NCBI RefSeq assembly: GCF_019991125.1 | Contig: NZ_JAGENB010000001.1 | Location: 682,001-746,000, forward strand | DNA: 64,000 nt | Source of the DNA: Phyllobacterium calauticae | Lineage (GTDB): Bacteria; Pseudomonadota; Alphaproteobacteria; Rhizobiales; Rhizobiaceae | Direction: 5' to 3' | Shown here: piece by piece, positions 17,992 through 26,886 of the stretch | How positions within the stretch are numbered: the stretch's first letter is position 1 | Layout: every line of letters starts with the position of its first letter | Notes under the pieces: generated by a model | Seen by the model: only the letters and a program-made list of their open reading frames with translations | Told to the model about the DNA's origin: nothing | Database searches by the model: none | Program-made: the position numbers and the translations under genes

Positions 17992-19154
17992 CGTTTCCTG
18001 ATCCAGTCTGCGAGGCGATCGGCAGCCTCCTCGACCTGATCTATACGCCGGGCAAAACACAGTCGCAGGAAGGCTCCGCCACCATCGCCAAAAGCCGTTC
18101 CGGGCGCAAGGCCAACCTTTGCCTCATCGACGATGTCAAAGGCTGCGCGATAGGAGTCGGAAACGCCCTCGATGCCAAACAGCAGGTAGAAGGCGCCCGC
18201 CGGCGGCGACATGCGCACCCTGCCCGTCGCTGCGAGTTTGGCGCAAAGAATATCGCGCGCCTTGCGCGCACGCTCCACCTGCATCCGGATAAATTCGTCC
18301 CCATGATCGAGGGCGGCGACAGCACCGCGCTGCATGAACTGCGCAACGCCTGAATTGGAATACTGGATCAGGTTCTCGACGGTTTTGCCAAGGGCGGGAT
18401 GCACGGTCATCCAGCCGACACGCCAGCCGGTCATTGCCCAGTTCTTGGAAAAACTGTTGACGAAAATAATCCGGTCATCGGGATCCATGACATCGAAAAA
18501 CGAGGGGGATCGGCGCGCACCGTAATAGAAATGCGTGTAGATCTCGTCGGCGACGATCCACAGACCGTGCTGGCGGGCGATCTGCAATATCTCGCGCAAT
18601 GTCTCGATATCAGCGGTCCACCCGGATGGGTTGGATGGAGAGTTGATAAACAGTGCCTTCGTCCTGGGAGTGATCGCGTCGCGGATTTTTTTCGGATCAA
18701 GCGTCCAGCCATTGCCGGTGAAATCCTGCGTTACCGGAACCGGCGTTGCACCCGCTATGCCGGCGGCAGCGGCAAAATTCGGCCACGCCGGCGACACATA
18801 GACGACCTCGTCTCCCGCCCCGGCCGTGGCCTGGATGGCCAATTGTATCGAATGCATCCCGGAACCCGTGACATAAAAATGATCGACGGGCAGATCCACA
18901 TTGAAATGGCGTTTGTGATAATCGGCCAGTGCTTGCCGCAATTCCGGAATGCCTGCCTGCCAGGTGTAAAAGGTCTCGCCATTGGCCAGGCCTGCATTTG
19001 CCGCATCCCTGATGAAATCCGGCGTAGGCAGATCGCCCTCACCCGCCCAGAGGGGAATGACGCCGTCCTGGCGCCTGCCATGGTTCATCACCGCAACAAT
19101 GCCGCTCTCCGGCGCGACCGCAGCTTCATGGCGCAAATGTTCAATCAGACCCAT
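17988..19154 (-). CDS. Class I/II pyridoxal phosphate aminotransferase
   Basis: About 388 residues of fold type I. The substrate arm PLWAGEGDLPTP, NSPSNPSGW and the PLP-lysine segment FVNSFSKNWAMTGWRVGW are clear, with a C-terminal LRLCFAR containing the carboxylate-binding arginine. Substrate specificity (aspartate, aromatic or branched amino acids) cannot be fixed from sequence. ATG 19154 has GGAGAT just upstream. It is followed by the overlapping AbrB-family gene. Confidence 0.88.
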   Translation of the reverse strand: MGLIEHLRHEAAVAPESGIVAVMNHGRRQDGVIPLWAGEGDLPTPDFIRDAANAGLANGETFYTWQAGIPELRQALADYHKRHFNVDLPVDHFYVTGSGMHSIQLAIQATAGAGDEVVYVSPAWPNFAAAAGIAGATPVPVTQDFTGNGWTLDPKKIRDAITPRTKALFINSPSNPSGWTADIETLREILQIARQHGLWIVADEIYTHFYYGARRSPSFFDVMDPDDRIIFVNSFSKNWAMTGWRVGWMTVHPALGKTVENLIQYSNSGVAQFMQRGAVAALDHGDEFIRMQVERARKARDILCAKLAATGRVRMSPPAGAFYLLFGIEGVSDSYRAAFDIVDEAKVGLAPGTAFGDGGGAFLRLCFARRIDQVEEAADRLADWIRKR

Positions 19155-19289
19155 ACATATCTCCAGTGCCAAATGCACATCCCGTTCAAAGGCAGACCTA
19201 ACGCAACGAAGCGCAACAATCACGCGGATATTTGTGATGTTCCCATCACCGATGCTGATGATCTGCTGACGTCATCCTGACAATCAGGC

Positions 19290-19320
19290 AAACAAAAACC
19301 CCGGCACCAGGCCGGGGTGT
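19290..19320 (-). terminator. Intrinsic terminator after mscL
   Basis: On the minus strand, ACCCCGGC, loop CTGGT, GCCGGGGT, then TTTTTGTT. Eight G/C-rich pairs with a T-run make a standard rho-independent terminator 20 bases after the mscL stop. It isolates mscL from the aminotransferase gene. Confidence 0.9.
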
Positions 19321-19340
19321 CTGAACCAATGCGGAAAGTC

Positions 19341-19754
19341 CTAGCGCTTGGCCAGGAGATCGCGAATATCGGTCAGCAGGGCTTCTTCCTTGGTCGGTGC
19401 AGCCGGAGCTTCAGGGGCCGCAGCCTCCTTTTTCTTGAGCCGGTTCATGGCTTTCACCACCATGAAGAGAACCCAGGCAATGATCAGGAAGTTGATCAGC
19501 AGGGTGACGAAGTTGCCGTAAGCAAGTGTTGCACCGGCTGTGCGTGCGGCGGCCAACGTCGCAGCGGGCGCACCTGCCAATTGGATAAACATATTGGAGA
19601 AGTCGACACCACCGGTGAGAAGCCCGATGATTGGCATCAAGATGTCGTTCACGATCGAATCAACAAGTTTGCCGAAAGCACCGCCGATGATCACACCAAT
19701 GGCGAGATCGACCATGTTTCCCTTCAAGGCAAATTCTTTGAATTCCTTTAGCAT
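19341..19754 (-). CDS. mscL: Large-conductance mechanosensitive channel
   Basis: 137 residues starting [37 protein letters not shown], which is the amphipathic helix and pore-lining first transmembrane segment of MscL. A second transmembrane helix ([19 protein letters not shown]) and a charged C-terminal helix follow. The homopentameric inner-membrane channel opens under osmotic downshock. ATG 19754 is chosen on family agreement. A terminator directly follows. Confidence 0.96.
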   Translation of the reverse strand: MLKEFKEFALKGNMVDLAIGVIIGGAFGKLVDSIVNDILMPIIGLLTGGVDFSNMFIQLAGAPAATLAAARTAGATLAYGNFVTLLINFLIIAWVLFMVVKAMNRLKKKEAAAPEAPAAPTKEEALLTDIRDLLAKR

Positions 19755-19978
19755 GATATACCACTCTCCAGTATTCCGTGTTAATTGGAAGCTGTCAGTC
19801 CCCAGTGATGCAAGTTGCACCACAGATTGACAGTAACAGATGTTCCTAATTTATTAATATAAAGTTTTATTTTCCGAACGAGCAACCCTGGTTATTCAAG
19901 TGTTTTCGACGGGCAGGTTTTAAAATTAATTCATTTTGATGAACACGTTCATCGCAAATTTATGGAAGGTTGAAGCCC

Positions 19979-22900
19979 ATGACGGGCTGGACTGTAGCGC
20001 TTGTCGCGATTTTATATCTCATTGCACAGTATGTGCGGGTCAAAACCATCGGCCGGCGCAATCGCCTTGATCAGAAGGTCGACCGGCCGTTCATCTATGC
20101 GCTCAGTCTTGCATCGGGCGGCAGCAGCTGGCTGTTTTATGGTGGCCTTGGATATGCCGCCGAAAACGGCATTGAATTTGCCGGGCTGTTCATCGGGATA
20201 GCTCTGGCCTTTACCCTGGGCTTTCCGTTCTTCCATCGTGTGATCAAACTTGCGCAATCGCAGGGCATTGCCTCCATCGCCGACCTGATTGGCGCCCGCT
20301 ATGGCAAGAGTTTCTCGGTGACGGCGTTTGTCACGATCATTGTCACGGTTGGCGGCGTTCCCTACCTCGCCCTGCAGCTCACAGCAGTGCATTATCTCTT
20401 CGAGGTATTTGCCGGCACGTTTACCCCGCATAGTGCGGACAGGGCCCACGAACCCCATTGGCTGCTCTGGGGCCTCCTGTGCGTCATCGCCCTGTTCGTC
20501 ATCCACAACAGCGAAAAATCGCCGCAAACCATGGATCGCGATGAAAGCATTGTTCGCACGCTGGCCAGCGATTCCGCTTTGAAGATGATTGCCTTCATAG
20601 CAGTGGGCATCGCCGCGACGACGTTTCTTTTCGGCACACCCGGCGAATTGCTCAGCCACCTCGCTGGCAGCAATACTGCCATCCCCGCACTGCAGGCACA
20701 CATCTCGTTGGCGAATGTTGTCGCGCTCGCGCTGATCGGCGCATCGACAACGCTGCTTCTACCCAGTCAATTCTATCTCACGGTCGTGGAAAACAGGAGC
20801 AGACGGGAATTGTCGGCCGCGCGATGGCTGGTTCCGACATGCCTGTTGATTGCCGGTCTTCTTGTTTTGCCCCTTGCGGCAATTGGCAACTGGATCCTGC
20901 CGTCCGATGTCTCTCCCGATTTTTATTTTCTTTCACTCCCTCTGCGGGCGCATCAAAGCTGGCTGGGCATTCTGGCTTTCGCTGGCGGTCTCTCGGCTGC
21001 AGCCACCATGCTGGTACTGCCTACCATTGTGCTGTCCATCATGATTTCCAACGACCTCATTTTGCCGACCCTGTTGAACTGGCCAAGGCGGGCGGGGTCG
21101 GCCGGCAAGGACGATTACACGGCAATCATTCCAAAAATCCGGCGTTGTTCCATCATTGCCATTCTGCTTGCCGCCTATGCCTACCAGTTCACGATAATGG
21201 ATTACGTTGACTTTGCGGAGCTCTCGCTCATTTCCGCGGTGAGCCTGATGCAGATGCTGCCACCCTTTCTCGGCGGTTTTGGCTGGCGCAGGGCAACAGC
21301 ACGCGGCGCATGGTGGGGTATGGCTGCAGGCACTGCCGTGTGGTTTTACACCATGCTTCTCCCCACCTGGCTTGATGAATCTTGCTCCCTTGTCACCAGT
21401 GGACCCTATGGCATCGGTCTCTTGCGCCCGCATCATCTCTTGGGGTTGGACGCAAGTCCCGTGGTGAACGGGCTGCTGTGGAGCCTGACTGCCAACCTGG
21501 CTTTGTTCATCCTTGGCTCGCTGTCAAAAAGCGCGTCGCCGCTGGAGCGCATCCAAGCCAATATTTTCATCCCCGAAACGGGAGAAGCCGCTCTTTCCAG
21601 CAGGAATCATCATGCCAACGTGACTGTCGATCAGTTGAAGGACACCATATCCCGATACATCGGCGCTGAACAAACCCGCCTTGCGTTCAATGCCTTTCAT
21701 GACCAGGAAGGAATTGCCCTGGAAGGCGCGGCCGATTTCAAAACGGTGCATTTCTCCGAACAGCTGCTTTCCAGCATTGTCGGCTCGCCGTCCGCCCGGC
21801 TGATCCTGTCCCTTGCGATGGGTCCCTCCGGAGCGGCGCAGAAACAGACGCAGATACTGCTTGATCATGCGACGGAAGCCCTGGTGCAAAACCGCGACCT
21901 GCTGCAAACGGCGCTAGACCGGGTGGATCAGGGGATCGGCGTTTTCGACCGGCAGTTCCGGCTCATGTGCTGGAACCGGCCGTTTCCGCTCATGCTCGAT
22001 CTTCCCGATCGCCTGCAGCGCATGGGCACACCGTTCCACGCAATTGTTTCCTTTCTCCTTGTGCAGAGAAACGCTGTTGCAAGCGGCGGCGGCGCATTGC
22101 AAGAGCTGGAAGCGCTGCCCGCGCGCTGGCGCATCGCCCTTGGCAATTCGGGCCGGATCATCGACATTCTGGCCAATGCCATACCGGACGGTGGCATGGT
22201 GGCAACCTTTACCGACGTCACCCAGACTGTCGAAACAGACAGAATATTGCGGCAAAGCAATGAGCGCCTTGATGCGCGGGTGCGCGAACGTACAAAGGCG
22301 CTCACACTTGCCAATCAGGAACTGGCCAAGGCACGGCGCCGTGCCGAGGACGCCAATATCAGCAAGACACGTTTTCTGGCCGATGCGGGGCATGATATTC
22401 TGCAGCCCCTCAACGCAGCCCGTCTCTATGCCTCGGCACTGACGGAACAGCTTGCCAAGCCGCAGCTGAAGGATCTTGCGACCAACCTCAATTCATCCCT
22501 TGAGGCGGTCGAGTCGATCTTCAACGCGTTGCTGGATATTTCACGGCTTGATGCCGGTGCCCTCAGGCCTGAGATATCGACCATTCCATTGAACACCATC
22601 CTCTTGCAGGTCTTTCGCGATTTTCTGCCGGTGGCGCAGGAAAGGGCGCTGGAGTTCAAACTGGTTGAAAGCTCGGTTGTCGTTGCAACCGACCCTCATC
22701 TTCTGCGGCGGCTTCTCCAGAACCTTGTTTCGAACGCCATCAAATATTGCAAATCGGGCAAGATACTCATGGGCGTTCGCCGTCGCGGCGATATGATCGA
22801 GGTTCAAGTCTTCGACACGGGTATAGGCATAGCCAAAACCGAACTGAACATCATTTTCCGTGAATTCTCCCGGCTCTCCCGCGGCATGAGGGAATCGGAT

Positions 22901-23458
22901 GGACTTGGGCTTGGCCTGTCGATTGTCGAGCGCATCGCCGCACTGCTTGGGATGTCCATCGGCGTATCTTCCCGCGTTGGAAAAGGCTCGGTGTTCTCCG
23001 TCAGAATGCCGGTATGCTCCGATGCTGTGCTGCCGGTCAGCAAAAATCCAGCGGCTTCGGAGCCCAATCGCGCGCTGGATGGCCTCAGGGTTCTTTGCAT
23101 CGATGACGACGAACGTTCTCTTGCCGGAATGAAGGAGCTGTTGCAGACGTGGGGCTGTGCGGTGGAGGTCCTGACCAATGGCAAGGGCTTGGAGGCGCTA
23201 TGCCAAAACCTTGGCGAAGCACCGGATATGATCCTTGCCGATTACAATCTCGAAGATGAGAACGGAATTGACCTCATCGGGTATTTGCGCGGCCAGTACG
23301 GGTATCCCATACAAGCCGCCCTCGTCACCGCTGACCGGTCGAGCCAATTGCGCGACCGTGCTGCCGCCGCAGCTATCCCGTTGATCAACAAGCCCGTGCG
23401 GCCGGCTGTCCTGCGATCGCTGCTATCCCATCTTCAAAACACCCCTGCGGACGCCTGA
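19979..23458 (+). CDS. Transporter-like hybrid sensor histidine kinase (CrbS/MxtR-like)
   Basis: About 1159 residues. Residues 1-520 form about a dozen transmembrane helices with sodium/solute symporter (SSS) character. A PAS domain follows (around 640-750, VDQGIGVFDRQFRLMCWN), then a coiled coil, a HisKA box with phospho-acceptor His805 (ADAGHDILQPLN), HATPase motifs (NAIKYC, DTGIGIA, GLGLGLSIVE) and a C-terminal receiver with Asp1088 (LADYNLEDENG). The architecture is that of CrbS/MxtR kinases, which with a LuxR-type partner control acetate and carbon use in gammaproteobacteria. ATG 19979 has GGAAGG nine bases upstream. The probable partner regulator lies convergently 13 bases away. Confidence 0.88.
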   Translation: MTGWTVALVAILYLIAQYVRVKTIGRRNRLDQKVDRPFIYALSLASGGSSWLFYGGLGYAAENGIEFAGLFIGIALAFTLGFPFFHRVIKLAQSQGIASIADLIGARYGKSFSVTAFVTIIVTVGGVPYLALQLTAVHYLFEVFAGTFTPHSADRAHEPHWLLWGLLCVIALFVIHNSEKSPQTMDRDESIVRTLASDSALKMIAFIAVGIAATTFLFGTPGELLSHLAGSNTAIPALQAHISLANVVALALIGASTTLLLPSQFYLTVVENRSRRELSAARWLVPTCLLIAGLLVLPLAAIGNWILPSDVSPDFYFLSLPLRAHQSWLGILAFAGGLSAAATMLVLPTIVLSIMISNDLILPTLLNWPRRAGSAGKDDYTAIIPKIRRCSIIAILLAAYAYQFTIMDYVDFAELSLISAVSLMQMLPPFLGGFGWRRATARGAWWGMAAGTAVWFYTMLLPTWLDESCSLVTSGPYGIGLLRPHHLLGLDASPVVNGLLWSLTANLALFILGSLSKSASPLERIQANIFIPETGEAALSSRNHHANVTVDQLKDTISRYIGAEQTRLAFNAFHDQEGIALEGAADFKTVHFSEQLLSSIVGSPSARLILSLAMGPSGAAQKQTQILLDHATEALVQNRDLLQTALDRVDQGIGVFDRQFRLMCWNRPFPLMLDLPDRLQRMGTPFHAIVSFLLVQRNAVASGGGALQELEALPARWRIALGNSGRIIDILANAIPDGGMVATFTDVTQTVETDRILRQSNERLDARVRERTKALTLANQELAKARRRAEDANISKTRFLADAGHDILQPLNAARLYASALTEQLAKPQLKDLATNLNSSLEAVESIFNALLDISRLDAGALRPEISTIPLNTILLQVFRDFLPVAQERALEFKLVESSVVVATDPHLLRRLLQNLVSNAIKYCKSGKILMGVRRRGDMIEVQVFDTGIGIAKTELNIIFREFSRLSRGMRESDGLGLGLSIVERIAALLGMSIGVSSRVGKGSVFSVRMPVCSDAVLPVSKNPAASEPNRALDGLRVLCIDDDERSLAGMKELLQTWGCAVEVLTNGKGLEALCQNLGEAPDMILADYNLEDENGIDLIGYLRGQYGYPIQAALVTADRSSQLRDRAAAAAIPLINKPVRPAVLRSLLSHLQNTPADA

Positions 23459-23471
23459 ATGATCGCCCGCG

Positions 23472-24143
23472 CTAATGAAACTCCACCGTTCTGGAGTTCA
23501 GGGGCGCGGGGCTGCTGTTGAAACGGGACAAGCAAATGACCGCTTGTGTCCGGCTTTCAACACCAAGCTTGTAGAGAACCGCAGAAACGTGCGCCTTGAT
23601 CGTGGCTTCCGACACATTGAGTTCATGCGCAATCTGCTTGTTGAGCATACCGTCGGCCATCATGCCGAGAACCCGTCCTTGCTGCGGAGTAAGACGGCGC
23701 AAGCGGCCGACCAGCTCGAACAGTTCCTGATCCAGTTGTCCCCCGCCCTGACCGGTCAGCGGCGACCATATCTCGCCATCGAGTATTCTGCCGATGGCAT
23801 CGGCAATCTCATCAAGGGTTGAGGATTTGGAAATAAAGCCCGAGGCGCCGAGCGCAAGCGCCGTCCGGATGGTAACGGCATCATCGGTTGCCGAAACAAT
23901 CGCTATCGGCACGCTCGGGTGCAGCGAACGCAAAGCAATCAAGCCAGTCAGACCGCTGACGCCGCCCAAGGCAAGATCGAGCAGCACAAGATCAACGTCG
24001 GCTGCATCGAGGATGTGCCTTTTGGCACTTTCCAGATCGCTGACCTCGATAATATCCGCGTCGCCTGTCTGCAGCATAAGTGCAGCTTTCAACGCACCCC
24101 GGAAAAGCGGATGATCGTCCACAATGACAAACTTAAATCTCAT
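23472..24143 (-). CDS. NarL/LuxR-type response regulator (CrbR/ErdR-like)
   Basis: About 223 residues. The receiver domain has VIVDDHPLF (acidic pocket), phospho-acceptor Asp in LVLLDLALGGVSGL and IVSATDD/ISKSS switch residues. The C-terminal LuxR helix-turn-helix is LTPQQGRVLGMMADGMLNKQIAHELNVSEATIKAHV. Position facing the hybrid kinase and the domain type suggest it is the cognate output regulator, as CrbR/ErdR is for CrbS/MxtR. Acetyl-CoA synthetase genes are usual targets in that system, but none is in this window. CAGG lies just before ATG 24143. Confidence 0.88.
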   Translation of the reverse strand: MRFKFVIVDDHPLFRGALKAALMLQTGDADIIEVSDLESAKRHILDAADVDLVLLDLALGGVSGLTGLIALRSLHPSVPIAIVSATDDAVTIRTALALGASGFISKSSTLDEIADAIGRILDGEIWSPLTGQGGGQLDQELFELVGRLRRLTPQQGRVLGMMADGMLNKQIAHELNVSEATIKAHVSAVLYKLGVESRTQAVICLSRFNSSPAPLNSRTVEFH

Positions 24144-24371
24144 GCCTGAAAAGTCTCCGTTTTGAAATTGCAACATCTGAAAATCTAATCGTTTTAATAT
24201 TAGCGACTAAAGCGCATTTTCCTGATATATCAAGATAAATCTATTGCGCAGGAAAGTTCAAAACCAATGCGGACTGTTCGTAGATGTCTGCTAAACACAT
24301 GAATTGACTTGGCAAAACCTTAATCCCGCGTAATCATAGACCTATTTCGCCACTTTTCGAAAGAAAGATGT

Positions 24372-25322
24372 ATGATAACGAATACACTTTACCCCGAGAC
24401 CCAGCCCTATGCCGAGCAGATGCTCGCCGTGTCTGATCTGCACAGCATTCACGTGGAGGAATGCGGCAATCCACAGGGCAAACCGGTCATCATGATCCAT
24501 GGCGGCCCTGGCGGCGGAATCAACCCCGCCATGCGCCGGCTGCACGATCCGGAACTCTACCGCATCATTCTTTTCGATCAGCGCGGCTGTGGAAAATCAA
24601 CGCCTTATGCTGAACTGCGCGAGAATACCACCTGGGATCTTGTGGCGGACATGGAGCGTATCCGCAACCATTTCGGCATCGATAAATGGCAGGTTTTTGG
24701 CGGTTCGTGGGGGTCGACACTGGCTCTTGCCTATGCGCAGACCCACCCCGCCCATGTCAGCGAGCTGATCTTGCGCGGCATCTTCATGATCCGCCGTTTC
24801 GAAATCGAATGGTTCTATTCCAACGGTGCGAGCATCATCTATCCCGACCGCTTCGAAGCCTATCAGGAGCACATTCCGGAGGCAGAACGCGGCGACATGA
24901 TCGCGGCCTATTACAAGCGCCTTACCGACGAGGACCCGGCCGTGCGCCTGGCCGCCGCCAAATTGTGGGCACGCTGGGAAGGTTCCGCGCTTTCCCTCCT
25001 GCCGGATCCGGCGCGGGAAGAGGCTTTTGCCGGCGATCATTTCGCCATCGCGTTTGCACGCATCGAATGCCACTATTTCCAGAACAGGGGCTTCTTCGAA
25101 ACGGATGACCACCTCCTGCGCAATGCCCATCTGATCCGCGAAATTCCAGGCGTTCTCGTGCACGGCCGCTATGACATGTGCACGCCGCTCCTGAACGCCT
25201 GGCATCTGAAAAAGGTCTGGCCGGAAGCCGACCTTCGCATTGTCGAAGATGCCGGGCATTCCGTCACGGAACCGGGCATTGTACATGAACTGATTGCTGC
25301 AACCAAAAGATTTGCAGCCTGA
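24372..25322 (+). CDS. pip: Proline iminopeptidase
   Basis: 316 residues, alpha/beta hydrolase of peptidase family S33. HGGPGGGINPAMRRLHDPELYRIILFDQRGCGKSTP is the hallmark N-terminal region. The nucleophile lies in FGGSWGSTLAL, the acid in HGRYDMCTP and the base in EDAGHSVTEP. The enzyme releases N-terminal proline from peptides in the cytoplasm. It lies divergent from the response regulator across a 228-base gap that shows only an A+T-rich promoter-like stretch. Confidence 0.94.
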   Translation: MITNTLYPETQPYAEQMLAVSDLHSIHVEECGNPQGKPVIMIHGGPGGGINPAMRRLHDPELYRIILFDQRGCGKSTPYAELRENTTWDLVADMERIRNHFGIDKWQVFGGSWGSTLALAYAQTHPAHVSELILRGIFMIRRFEIEWFYSNGASIIYPDRFEAYQEHIPEAERGDMIAAYYKRLTDEDPAVRLAAAKLWARWEGSALSLLPDPAREEAFAGDHFAIAFARIECHYFQNRGFFETDDHLLRNAHLIREIPGVLVHGRYDMCTPLLNAWHLKKVWPEADLRIVEDAGHSVTEPGIVHELIAATKRFAA

Positions 25323-25330
25323 CAGCAACA

Positions 25331-25364
25331 CAGGCAACCGGTTGTTTCGGCGGCCGGTTGCCTG
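25331..25364. terminator. Hairpin between pip and the VOC gene
   Basis: CAGGCAACCGG (25331-25341) and CCGGTTGCCTG (25354-25364) form a perfect 11-bp stem with a 12-base loop, lying between the convergent stops. No T-run follows, so it may act as a bidirectional terminator or an mRNA 3'-end stabiliser. Confidence 0.6.
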
Positions 25365-25365
25365 A

Positions 25366-25809
25366 TCATGCCGCCAGATGCTTGCGGCGTGACTTGACCA
25401 CCCACAAATGGCCAAAGGGATCGGTCAGCACGCCGACGCGGTCACCATTGTCCAGTTCCTCGACGGCATTGCGCACATGGCCGCCTTCCGCCGTGGCGTG
25501 GTGCATGACACGGTCGACGTCGTCAACATGGATATCGAGCATGACAGGCGTCGCGCCAATCGCGTGGACAGAACGCGGCCCGCCCAGCGATGCATCCGCA
25601 TCGCGTTTGGGGTTGGCACCGACAATCATGATCACCGACGCACCCATCCGCATTTCCGCGGCGATCAACGCGCCATTGTGCAGATACGGGCGCCCGACCA
25701 CCCGCGCGCCGAATACATTCTCATAAAAATCCATGGCCATTTGCTGGTCGCCGTGGCGCACAAAAAGCCGGATGGAAATTTCACCGATCAGTCTTGGCCC
25801 CTCGTTCAT
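25366..25809 (-). CDS. VOC-family (glyoxalase/PhnB-like) protein
   Basis: 147 residues with the paired beta-alpha-beta-beta-beta modules of the vicinal oxygen chelate fold: RLFVRHGDQQMAMDFYENVFGARVVGRP and PVMLDIHVDDVDRVMHHATAEGG, ending DRVGVLTDPFGHLWVV. The pattern is closest to PhnB-like and glyoxalase/bleomycin-resistance-like proteins, whose actual activities vary. It converges on pip. Confidence 0.85.
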   Translation of the reverse strand: MNEGPRLIGEISIRLFVRHGDQQMAMDFYENVFGARVVGRPYLHNGALIAAEMRMGASVIMIVGANPKRDADASLGGPRSVHAIGATPVMLDIHVDDVDRVMHHATAEGGHVRNAVEELDNGDRVGVLTDPFGHLWVVKSRRKHLAA

Positions 25810-25953
25810 CCTATCCCTCCAGCGTCCATTAGCGAGGGACTAAAGTCGTATAAAAACGCGAACAAATCAAGAACAAAATGATCTTTGGAGCAAAGGTTTT
25901 GGCGTTTTCCGTGGAAAACATGCCTTGACAGATCGGCCCAGATTTTACCCGTT

Positions 25954-26406
25954 TCAGGTTTTCTGCGGCTGGGCCTGCTGCGACTTCGAGCCACTGTTAT
26001 CGTTCTGGAATTCCTTGGCTATCCCCATGAAACGGCGCATGAATTTCTCCATGTAATTCATGCCCTTCTCGAACTCTTCATCGGAAGGAAGCGCATCGCG
26101 GACAACCGGCGGAATCTTGCCCATGCTGGCGACCGTGTCTTCCAGCTTGGCAACACGGGTCTTCAGATCCGCCACATCTTCCTCGTAGGCCCTGCGTTCA
26201 TCCGCAGCGAGTTTGCAGATCAGCTGCCCGGACTTTTCCTGGCAGATGGACATCTCTCCGGTCCTGTTGTTCATCCTGATGTAACCGGTATCGGTTTTTT
26301 CCAGGGAATAATTCGTGGTTTCCTCGGCCGCCGCGCCGCTCGAGGCTGCGATTGCGAGGAACGGAACAGCCGCAACAGCGACCAGCAGTGTTCGTGTGCG
26401 TGACAT
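25954..26406 (-). CDS. Exported hypothetical protein
   Basis: 150 residues. The signal peptide (MSRTRTLLVAVAAVPFLAIAA, cleavage near AAA|EE) is followed by a mature region with two cysteines (SICQ..LICK), then a charged helix (ADERRAYEEDVADLKTRVAKLEDTV) likely to form a coiled coil, and a Gln/Ser-rich tail. It looks like a small periplasmic protein with a disulphide; I do not recognise a named family. AGG precedes the ATG at good distance. Confidence 0.8.
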   Translation of the reverse strand: MSRTRTLLVAVAAVPFLAIAASSGAAAEETTNYSLEKTDTGYIRMNNRTGEMSICQEKSGQLICKLAADERRAYEEDVADLKTRVAKLEDTVASMGKIPPVVRDALPSDEEFEKGMNYMEKFMRRFMGIAKEFQNDNSGSKSQQAQPQKT

Positions 26407-26538
26407 GACAGACCTCCGAAATGCTGAACCTCAAGCTTGAGAGGATAATACGCCGAAAATAGGAATGAGCGCCGAGATTTCTGTTACCGGCAGCAGTCTA
26501 CTCTTTGCGTATTGCGGTTTTGCGTCTAGTAAATCCGC

Positions 26539-26886
26539 ATGAGCAAACTGATTTACAAGATTGCCCCACGGGCACTGTGGCAAGCGGCTGAAGCCGCAGG
26601 CGTGTTTGATGGCGCGCCGATCGACCATGCCGACGGCTATATCCACTTCTCCACCGCTGCACAGGCGGTGGAAACGGCGAGCAAACACTTTGCCGGACAG
26701 GATGACCTGTTGCTGGTCGCCGTCGAGACCGACCGGTTGGGCGATGCCCTGAAATACGAGGTTTCCCGCGGCGGCGACCTCTTCCCGCACCTCTACGCGT
26801 CTTTGCCGATGGCGGCCGTCCTGTGGGTCAAACCGCTGCCGCTTGACACCGATGGCAAGCACCAGTTTCCGGAGATGAATGCATGA
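26539..26886 (+). CDS. DUF952 family protein
   Basis: 115 residues beginning KLIYKIAPRALWQAAEAAGVFDGAP, with DHADGYIHFSTAAQ and a C-terminal FPHLYASLPMAAVLWVKPLPL, all diagnostic of DUF952. The fold resembles ADP-ribosyltransferase-like or RNA 2'-phosphotransferase-like folds in structural surveys, but no activity is established. Its stop overlaps the pyrD start (ATGA), so the genes are translationally coupled, an arrangement common in Rhizobiales. Confidence 0.88.
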   Translation: MSKLIYKIAPRALWQAAEAAGVFDGAPIDHADGYIHFSTAAQAVETASKHFAGQDDLLLVAVETDRLGDALKYEVSRGGDLFPHLYASLPMAAVLWVKPLPLDTDGKHQFPEMNA

